Below are positions 1 to 4,188 of a DNA stretch of 5,786 nucleotides, piece by piece. This DNA is from Pseudomonadota bacterium (GTDB lineage: Bacteria; Pseudomonadota; Alphaproteobacteria; Azospirillales; Azospirillaceae): contig JAEYOB010000263.1 of the NCBI GenBank assembly GCA_023412175.1, positions 1 to 5,786 on the forward strand, written 5' to 3'. Each line of letters starts with the position of its first letter. The stretch's first letter is position 1. A program made the position numbers and the translations under genes. Below the pieces are notes generated by a model, which was not told the DNA's origin, ran no database searches, and saw only the letters and a program-made list of their open reading frames with translations.

Positions 1-832
1 GTTCGCGGCCGAGCGCCGCGACGTCCGCCTCGTCGGTGATGGTCAGCGCCGTGGTATGGCCGTAGGCCTCCGGGTAGGTGCGGATCTTGCGGCCGGTAAA
101 CTCGCCGGCGATCTCACCCCGCTGGTCCACGTACACATGGTAGCTCTCGATGCGGGATTCCGGGCCGGGGATCAGTTCCTGGGCCAGCAGGTCCTGCCCG
201 GCGACCACCAGATGCGGCCAGAGCGCGCGCAACGCCTCAGGGCTGTCGACCTGCCGCGCCTTCGCGGCCTCGCCCATCTCCTTCCATGCACGGTTGCGCG
301 TCGCCGGCTTGACGATGATGGGGAACCCGAGGTCCAGGTCCGGCGGCGTCGGCGATGCGGCGGGGCGCAGCCGGCGCGTTTTCGGCACCGGAAGGCCGAG
401 GCGCTCCGCCAGCACGCGGAACCGCGTCTTGTCGACCAGATCCTCGACCAGCTGCGCATCGGCGATGACGAAGCGGAAAGCGGTTGCCAGACGGTCGCGG
501 TGGCGGGAAACCAGCAGAAGTTGCGTGTCCTCCTCGAAGAAAAGCACGGGTGGTTCGGGTTGTGCGGCGCCGAAGCGCACCAGTTCGCCGACGAGCGCGT
601 CGGTGAATTCCGTGAAGCTCTCGCAGGGCACGACCGCCCGCGTGAAGCGCGAATAAAGCGTTGGGCTGCCGTGCCGCGCCACCGAGGCGCACCGGATGCC
701 AGCCAGACCGATCGGTCGCAGCAGGTTCATGCTGCCCATGACGCACGCCAGCGCCCGGTTGCCGGACGCGCCGGCGGTTCGGGATCCCGGCACCAAGCCT
801 GTCCCGTCACGTGCTGGCGCAATACTGACCAT
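1..832 (-). CDS. ATP-grasp domain ligase (3' partial, runs off left edge)
   Basis: The minus-strand frame is open from an ATG at 832-830 to the window edge, giving 277 residues without a stop. The C-terminus lies outside. Residues 28-130 resemble a pre-ATP-grasp domain: ALACVMGSMNLLRPIGLAG, then VLFFEEDTQLLLVSRHRDRL. The ATP-grasp fold follows: LVDKTRF (K135), LGLPVPKT (146-152), FPIIVKPATRN with nucleotide-binding K175, and LLAQELIPG (E219) before a YHVYVDQRGEIAGEFTGRKI core strand. Family members join a carboxylate, through an acyl phosphate, to an amine or thiol; the substrate cannot be read here. The start is supported by AGGAG at 842-846 with a 9-nt spacer. The first ~25 residues are unlike the fold and may be an extension. 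The gene is divergent from a deacetylase-like/WbqC pair, suggesting a role in cytoplasmic sugar modification for surface glycans (inference). The ATP-grasp assignment is fairly sure; the exact ligase is unknown. Confidence 0.85.
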   Translation of the reverse strand, partial: MVSIAPARDGTGLVPGSRTAGASGNRALACVMGSMNLLRPIGLAGIRCASVARHGSPTLYSRFTRAVVPCESFTEFTDALVGELVRFGAAQPEPPVLFFEEDTQLLLVSRHRDRLATAFRFVIADAQLVEDLVDKTRFRVLAERLGLPVPKTRRLRPAASPTPPDLDLGFPIIVKPATRNRAWKEMGEAAKARQVDSPEALRALWPHLVVAGQDLLAQELIPGPESRIESYHVYVDQRGEIAGEFTGRKIRTYPEAYGHTTALTITDEADVAALGRE

Positions 833-841
833 ATCGGCAGT

Positions 842-846
842 CTCCT
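842..846 (-). promoter_or_regulatory. Shine-Dalgarno site of the ATP-grasp gene
   Basis: Read on the minus strand, AAAAAGGAGA precedes the ATG by a 9-nt spacer. This is a near-consensus ribosome binding site. It fixes the start at 832 rather than at the internal ATGs at residues 32 and 35. Confidence 0.75.
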
Positions 847-1031
847 TTTTCTGTGGGCGTGAGCGACGCTCGGCTGGCGGTGGGCTTGTCTTGTGCTTTT
901 TTATGGGCGCCAATCTTCTCAGTATTCCGGGACCGAAGGAAGGCGATGTCCGTGGTACTCTGCTTTTGAATGGCGGACCGAATCGGATGATCGCGACGAC
1001 CAGACGCACGCATCCACACAAGGTATGGTAG

Positions 1032-1051
1032 TGACGTCAAAGGCTTGACGT
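1032..1051. repeat. TGACGT direct repeat, 14-bp period, one copy palindromic
   Basis: TGACGT occurs at 1032-1037 and again at 1046-1051. The first copy extends to the 8-bp palindrome TGACGTCA. Short sites spaced like this in a divergent promoter region can be operators. No regulator is identified and chance is possible. Confidence 0.35.
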
Positions 1052-1068
1052 ACCCATGCCAGCCGGGT

Positions 1069-1091
1069 CCGCATGCGCGGAAAACATGCGG
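1069..1091. repeat. Perfect 7-bp inverted repeat (hairpin)
   Basis: CCGCATG at 1069-1075 pairs with CATGCGG at 1085-1091 across a 9-nt loop. No T-run follows on either strand that would make it a classic terminator. It lies ~200 bp before the deacetylase-like gene and ~240 bp before the ATP-grasp gene, so it could be an operator or part of a leader RNA. Confidence 0.5.
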
Positions 1092-1119
1092 TTCCATCTG
1101 TCATCCACCTTTGCAAGTC

Positions 1120-1165
1120 CGTCTTTTTTGCGGGATATGGGGACGTCTTTTGGTATCCGTCTTTT
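1120..1165. repeat. Three CGTCTTTT boxes in 46 bp, with a fourth CGTCTTT at 1256
   Basis: CGTCTTTT begins at 1120, 1144 and 1158, and CGTCTTTA begins at 1256, 34 bp before the deacetylase-like start. The complement, AAAAGACG, also occurs at 2953-2960 in the intergenic region before the helix-turn-helix gene. Repetition in non-coding DNA suggests a protein binding box, but no known consensus was recognised. Confidence 0.4.
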
Positions 1166-1289
1166 TCCCTCCTTGTCCGAAGTCGGCCTGGGTAATAAGT
1201 TCGGCCAAGCGTGCCATTGACCCGGAGTCGGCGCTGGGAAAAGAGTGTTCGGATACGTCTTTAACGATATTCGATAAGATGGTGGTGCG

Positions 1290-2093
1290 ATGAAAGACCT
1301 GAACGAGAGCCATGCGCTGTCGCCCGCGGCCGGTCTGGTGGACGCGGTCGCCGACTCCGCCCCGCGTTTCGGCGAGGCCACGTTCCGCGCCATCCTCGAC
1401 CGGGCGCTCGACCGCGGATACCGCTTCACCCGCTTCGACGAGCCGCTTGGAGCCGCGGCGTCCGGACACCCGGTGTTCTATCTGCGCCATGATGTCGATA
1501 TCTCGACGCTCATGGCGCAGCGCCTCGGCGAGATCGAGCACGAGCACGGCGTGCGCGGGAACTTCTTCTTTCAGCTCAACGCCGAAACCTATTCCTTCTT
1601 CGTGCCCGAGACGCTCGATATCGTCCGCCGCCTGCGGGACATGGGACATTGCGTTGGCCTGCACATCGACGAATTGCTGATCGGCGCGGACGAGCGCGCC
1701 ATTGCGCAGACCTTCGACTGGGTGGTTGACCGCATCGTCCCGATGGACCGCGCGGTGAGCTTCCATCGCCCGTCGCCCGAGGTGCTCGGCCGCCGCTACG
1801 CGGCGTTCATGAACGCCTATGACGAGCGCGTCTTCGATGCCGACTCCTATCTGTCGGACTCCCGCCGCAGCATGGCGTTCCATGGCACGCTGACGGGGTG
1901 GCTAGATGAGCGCCGGCCACGCGTCCAACTGCTGCTTCATCCGGAATGGTGGTGCGAGGTCAACTCCCTTGGGGAATTCTGGCAGCGCTTGAGTGACCGT
2001 CGGACCGACCAACTCCGCCGCTACATGACCAGGAACTTTCCGAAAGTGTTCGGGACGCTGCTTGGGGAGGAGTGCCACCGATTCCGCATCTAG
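1290..2093 (+). CDS. Polysaccharide deacetylase-like (NodB/WbmS-type) protein
   Basis: This is a 267-residue cytoplasmic protein; no signal peptide or membrane segment is visible. It has the layout of divergent carbohydrate-esterase-4-like proteins: FYLRHDVDIS (63-72; D68 and D70 fit the catalytic base/metal aspartates), GVRGNFFFQLNAETY (87-101), GHCVGLHIDE (119-128; H120 and H125 as candidate metal ligands), SFHRPSP (157-163) and LLLHPEWW (214-221; H217). Family enzymes remove N-acetyl groups from amino sugars. WbmS-type members sit in O-antigen loci and their substrates are mostly undefined. The ATG at 1290 has only a weak GGTGG-like ribosome binding site. A WbqC-family gene follows 35 bp after the stop, so the two are probably co-transcribed. 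The fold call is good; actual deacetylase activity is unproven because the motifs differ from classical NodB. Confidence 0.83.
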   Translation: MKDLNESHALSPAAGLVDAVADSAPRFGEATFRAILDRALDRGYRFTRFDEPLGAAASGHPVFYLRHDVDISTLMAQRLGEIEHEHGVRGNFFFQLNAETYSFFVPETLDIVRRLRDMGHCVGLHIDELLIGADERAIAQTFDWVVDRIVPMDRAVSFHRPSPEVLGRRYAAFMNAYDERVFDADSYLSDSRRSMAFHGTLTGWLDERRPRVQLLLHPEWWCEVNSLGEFWQRLSDRRTDQLRRYMTRNFPKVFGTLLGEECHRFRI

Positions 2094-2128
2094 TGACAAC
2101 CGCTCGAAGAGGGGGGCTTCGTTCAGCC

Positions 2129-2836
2129 ATGAAAGTTGCCGTGCACCAGCCGAACTACATTCCATGGCTCGGCTATTTCGCAAAACTGGCCAGCGCGGAC
2201 ATTTTCATTTTCCTCGACGACGTGCAGTTACCGCAGGGGCGGAGCTACGTCCACAGGACGAGGATCCATGCGCCGTCCGATGGGGCTTGGCTGTCCGCGC
2301 CGATCCGCCGCGAGGAGCGGCAACGGATCATGGACGTTCGGTTCGCCGACGCGGACTGGCGCCGGCGCCATCAGGCGACGCTGTTCCACACCTATCGAAA
2401 GGCGCCTTTCTTCGACCCGGTGATGCATCTGGTGGAGGAGATCTATGCCCTTGGAACCGACAGCCTGGCGCTATTCAACATGAACGCGGTGGCCCGGATT
2501 GCGGATTTCCTCGGCCTGTCCTGCCGGTTCGAGCTGTCCAGCGCCTTCGGCGTGGCCATGTGCGGCGATGACCGGCTCATCGAACTGGTCAAGGCGGTCG
2601 GTGGCGACACCTACATCTCCGGCGCCGGCGGGCAGAACTACCAGCATCCCGAGAAGTTCGCGGCGGCCGGCATCGGCCTGTGCGTCCGCGAGTACAGGCC
2701 CCGGCCGTACACCCAGAGCCAGGGCGGCTTCATCTCCAACCTGACGGTCCTGGATGCGCTCTTCAACCTCGGCGCGGACGCAGTCCTGCAACTGGCTTAC
2801 GACGACACCATCGATGCGGCCGTCGCGGCCGACTGA
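2129..2836 (+). CDS. WbqC-family protein
   Basis: This 235-residue protein matches the WbqC family over its whole length: MKVAVHQPNYIPWLGYFAKL at the N-terminus, FIFLDDVQ (26-33), a basic RSYVHRTRI stretch (38-46), WLSAPIRREERQRIMDV (54-70), TYRKAPFF (88-95), TYISGAGGQNY (161-171) and FISNLTVLDALFNLG (201-215). WbqC proteins are recurrent in O-antigen, capsule and other surface-polysaccharide loci; their reaction is poorly defined. A GTG at 2072 is in frame but would overlap the upstream gene and add 19 residues absent from the family. The ATG at 2129 gives the canonical MKVAxxQPNY start and has a G-rich ribosome-binding stretch at 2109-2116. It is probably the second gene of an operon with the deacetylase-like gene. 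No gene follows closely downstream on this strand. Confidence 0.92.
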   Translation: MKVAVHQPNYIPWLGYFAKLASADIFIFLDDVQLPQGRSYVHRTRIHAPSDGAWLSAPIRREERQRIMDVRFADADWRRRHQATLFHTYRKAPFFDPVMHLVEEIYALGTDSLALFNMNAVARIADFLGLSCRFELSSAFGVAMCGDDRLIELVKAVGGDTYISGAGGQNYQHPEKFAAAGIGLCVREYRPRPYTQSQGGFISNLTVLDALFNLGADAVLQLAYDDTIDAAVAAD

Positions 2837-3110
2837 CGTCGAAGGCGGCAGCCCTGTGCGAAAGGGGCATCCGGTCAGCCGATCATTGAAACATCCAAGC
2901 GCCGGCCGTATGCCCCTCCGGCAGATGCACGTTTTCGCCTGCACCCAGGGTAAAAAGACGTAGCATAATAAAAGGTTCCGTGTTATTTGGAAAAGGGGCT
3001 GCGGTGTGGCTCCCGTTTGCCGCCGCTGTCCGGCGTTCATTGACGCTGGAGCAGGCGGGGCGGGAAGCCGCCTCCGGCGAATGCGGAACCTGCCTTGTGG
3101 GCTCGGGAAC
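2837..3110. other. Intergenic region between the WbqC and HTH genes
   Basis: This stretch has no credible gene. A short hairpin (GCCCT 2851-2855 with GGGGC 2864-2868) lies 14 bp after the WbqC stop, and GCCGG 2901-2905 can pair with CCGGC 2918-2922. Neither is followed by a T-run, so no intrinsic terminator is claimed. A small AT-rich patch at 2951-2990 includes CATAAT (2964-2969), a possible -10 element for the downstream gene, but no TTGACA-like -35 lies 16-18 bp before it. Confidence 0.5.
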
Positions 3111-3665
3111 ATGGCTAACCGACGTGAAAAGGGGAAGATCCCCCACCAGGAGTGGCCGGCAATCCGCGCGCGCTATGCGGCGGGGGAGACGCTTGCCGGC
3201 ATCGCCCGCGACTACGGATGCACCGGGCCGGCCATCCGTTACATCGTCAACCGTCCGGCCGACGCCGAAGGGCCGGTGTCCGCCGCCACTCCAGCCGAGC
3301 CCGCCCGAAGCCCGGCGCCATCCGACAGCCGCGCGCCCACGGGCGAAGCGCTTGCGCCGACCCGATCGGATCCGCTCCCGGCGGCCGGCCGGTCCGGCAC
3401 CGCGCCGGGCGCCGTGGCCATCGATCCCGAACTGCGCTGGCGGGTCAGCAGCGAGATCGCCTCGTTCCTCGCGGTGTTCGACTCCTTTCTCACCGAGAAC
3501 TCGCCGGAGAGCTACGACGAACTGCTGGGCGCCACCGACCGCCTGATGCGGGTCGCCGCGCGCACGCGCATCGAACTGGAGCGCGCCCGTACGGCGGAGC
3601 ACTCCCGTCTTCGGGAGGGACGCTCCGTGGCCCGCGGCGCAGGATCCCGCGCCGCCGCATCCTGA
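3111..3665 (+). CDS. Small helix-turn-helix protein with Pro/Ala-rich linker
   Basis: This is a 184-residue protein. MANRREKGKIP opens it, followed by a helix-turn-helix of the homeodomain/resolvase type: ARYAAGETLAGIARDYGCTG (20-39) plus PAIRYIVNR (40-48). Residues 50-103 are a Pro/Ala/Ser-rich, probably disordered linker. Residues 104-160 (IDPELRWRVSSEIASFLAVF onward, to RTRIELERAR) are predicted helical and may oligomerise. The tail is Arg/Ala-rich. Similar small HTH proteins are, to my recollection, common in Azospirillum and relatives without assigned function; DNA binding is inferred from the motif. A start at 3006 (GTG) or 3081 (ATG) is possible, but the upstream residues look non-protein and the conserved part begins at 3111. 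The ribosome binding site is weak (CGGGAA). It sits alone between the WbqC gene and the leader of the beta-helix gene, so it could regulate either. Confidence 0.7.
   Translation: MANRREKGKIPHQEWPAIRARYAAGETLAGIARDYGCTGPAIRYIVNRPADAEGPVSAATPAEPARSPAPSDSRAPTGEALAPTRSDPLPAAGRSGTAPGAVAIDPELRWRVSSEIASFLAVFDSFLTENSPESYDELLGATDRLMRVAARTRIELERARTAEHSRLREGRSVARGAGSRAAAS
3595..3627. repeat. Two-tier nested hairpin near the end of the HTH gene
   Basis: CGGAGC (3595-3600) pairs with GCTCCG (3622-3627). Inside it, CTCCCG (3602-3607) pairs with CGGGAG (3612-3617) around a TCTT tetraloop, giving 12 base pairs in total. It lies within the coding sequence, ending 38 nt before the stop codon, with no T-run. 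It may be a transcript 3'-end stabiliser or may follow from the encoded residues. Confidence 0.5.
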
Positions 3666-3746
3666 AGCCGGGCTGAGCGCTCCCTCGCCGGACACCCCCT
3701 TGCATGAGTCTGCTTGCCGGATCCGTCCGGCTGTCCGATGTGGCGC

Positions 3747-3800
3747 ATATGCAACGCACGGCCTATATGCAACAAGTTATATAAAATATTGCTAGAAATT
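3747..3800 (+). promoter_or_regulatory. AT-rich promoter/operator candidate with ATATGCAAC repeats
   Basis: ATATGCAAC occurs at 3747-3755 and 3765-3773 (18-bp period). It is followed by TATATAAAAT (3778-3787), which contains the -10-like TATAAA and TAAAAT, in sharp contrast to the high-GC surroundings. No standard TTGACA -35 is found at 16-18 bp, so the promoter may depend on an activator bound at the repeats. It is placed to drive the structured leader and the beta-helix gene. Confidence 0.45.
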
Positions 3801-3830
3801 GTCCGACTTTCGCCTCATCGCCCTGGTCTA

Positions 3831-3922
3831 TGGTGTTGCCACAGACGGAGCCGCGTTGGGGCCGGTTTCAGGCGAAAGGCCGAGCATCGAGTCCCGACGG
3901 CAGCTTCCTTGGAGCAACACCA
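3831..3922 (+). ncRNA. Putative structured RNA domain closed by a 9-bp stem
   Basis: TGGTGTTGC (3831-3839) is perfectly complementary to GCAACACCA (3914-3922), enclosing 74 nt. Inside, GCCG near 3852 can pair with CGGC near 3899, and further GGCC/GGCC and TCG/CGA hairpins are possible, giving a branched shape. No known riboswitch class was recognised. The function as an RNA is inferred from pairing and from its place between an AT-rich promoter candidate and the next gene. Confidence 0.4.
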
Positions 3923-3967
3923 CGGAGATGTCGGCCATGCTTACCGGACCAACGCTTCCATTCTAAC

Positions 3968-4165
3968 GCGACCCTGAAGGTCGCCTGCCCGCAGAGGCTT
4001 GAACCCACGGGTTCAGCGGCGGCGGACGATCAGGGAGCCCGGTTCGAAGCGGCCGGGACGGGGGCACGTCCCCTCCACACGAGTTTCCAGTTGCGCCCCG
4101 ACGGGGTGCTCTTCGGGCTGCGTCCGAGCGCCCGACTGCGGCGTCGCGACCTTTGCGATGCCGCA
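3968..4165 (+). promoter_or_regulatory. Hairpin-rich 5' leader of the beta-helix gene
   Basis: Successive stem-loops can be read directly. GCGACC/GGTCGC spans 3968-3984 (CTGAA loop). TGAACCC/GGGTTCA spans 4000-4015. CCCGG/CCGGG (4038-4057) overlaps and competes with GGGACG/CGTCCC (4055-4072). GCGCCCC/GGGGTGC spans 4093-4109 (one G-T pair). TCGGGC/GCCCGA spans 4113-4135. An 11-bp stem (4137-4147 with 4155-4165, one G-T pair, GACCTTT loop) ends 7 nt before the Shine-Dalgarno sequence. Such a chain suggests a structured untranslated leader controlling translation, transcript stability or antitermination. No Rfam family was recognised by eye. Confidence 0.55.
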
Positions 4166-4172
4166 CAGCACA

Positions 4173-4177
4173 AAGGA
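4173..4177 (+). promoter_or_regulatory. Shine-Dalgarno site of the beta-helix gene
   Basis: AAGGA lies 11 nt before the ATG at 4189 and follows directly on a strong hairpin. The spacer is slightly long but acceptable. TTCCTT at 3905-3910, in the upstream RNA domain, is complementary to AAGGAA here (4173-4178) and could mask it, though a 6-nt match may be chance. Confidence 0.65.
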
Positions 4178-4188
4178 ACAGTAGAACT

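Larger units (their letters stand above)
833..1289. other. Divergent intergenic region, 457 bp
   Basis: This stretch separates the leftward ATP-grasp gene from the rightward deacetylase-like gene and must carry the start signals of both. No frame in it looks like a real protein. It holds a TGACGT direct repeat (1032-1051), a perfect 7-bp hairpin (1069-1091) and four CGTCTTT boxes (from 1120, 1144, 1158 and 1256). A TTGACC at 1217-1222 could be a -35 element for the rightward gene, but the matching -10 region (around 1240, AAAGAG) is poor. No convincing promoter can be fixed for either direction. Confidence 0.6.
3666..4188. other. 523-bp gene-free region: AT-rich island plus structured leader
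   Basis: No protein-like frame is seen on either strand. In order it holds a 6-bp hairpin GCCGGA/TCCGGC (3716-3731, TCCG loop, no T-run), ATATGCAAC direct repeats and an AT-rich core (3747-3800), a 9-bp long-range inverted repeat (3831-3922), then a chain of hairpins from 3968 to 4165 reaching the ribosome binding site of the beta-helix gene. Confidence 0.75.

Noticed and set aside
56..862. Plus-strand open frame (268 codons) over the left end
   Set aside because: Arg/Ala/His-rich shadow. The minus strand in the same span encodes ATP-grasp motifs with a good Shine-Dalgarno sequence.
1045..1293. Plus-strand 82-codon frame in the divergent region
   Set aside because: No motif, an atypical residue pattern and only a tiny overlap with the next gene. 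It spans the CGTCTTTT boxes and hairpin, which look regulatory.
1101..1883. Minus-strand open frame opposite the deacetylase-like gene
   Set aside because: No recognisable domain, and it runs through the non-coding region. The plus-strand frame carries the HDVD and LHPEWW motifs.
2072..2128. Upstream GTG start for the WbqC gene
   Set aside because: It would overlap the previous gene by 22 bp and add 19 residues without family support. The ATG at 2129 yields the canonical N-terminus.
2883..2966. 27-residue minus-strand frame (MLRLFTLGAG...) in the intergenic region
   Set aside because: Reads like protein by eye, but it is very short, has no good ribosome binding site and its conservation cannot be tested here.
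2883..3695. Minus-strand open frame (270 codons) opposite the HTH gene
   Set aside because: Low-complexity Arg/Gly/Ala translation with no motif. The plus strand encodes a recognisable HTH protein starting MANRREKGKIP.
3716..3731. GCCGGA/TCCGGC hairpin as an intrinsic terminator of the HTH gene
   Set aside because: The stem is perfect but no T-run follows, so a rho-independent terminator is not supported.
4041..4057. GGTTCGAA resembling a tRNA T-arm
   Set aside because: The 5-bp stem around a 7-nt loop does not form, and no anticodon or acceptor arms can be placed around it.
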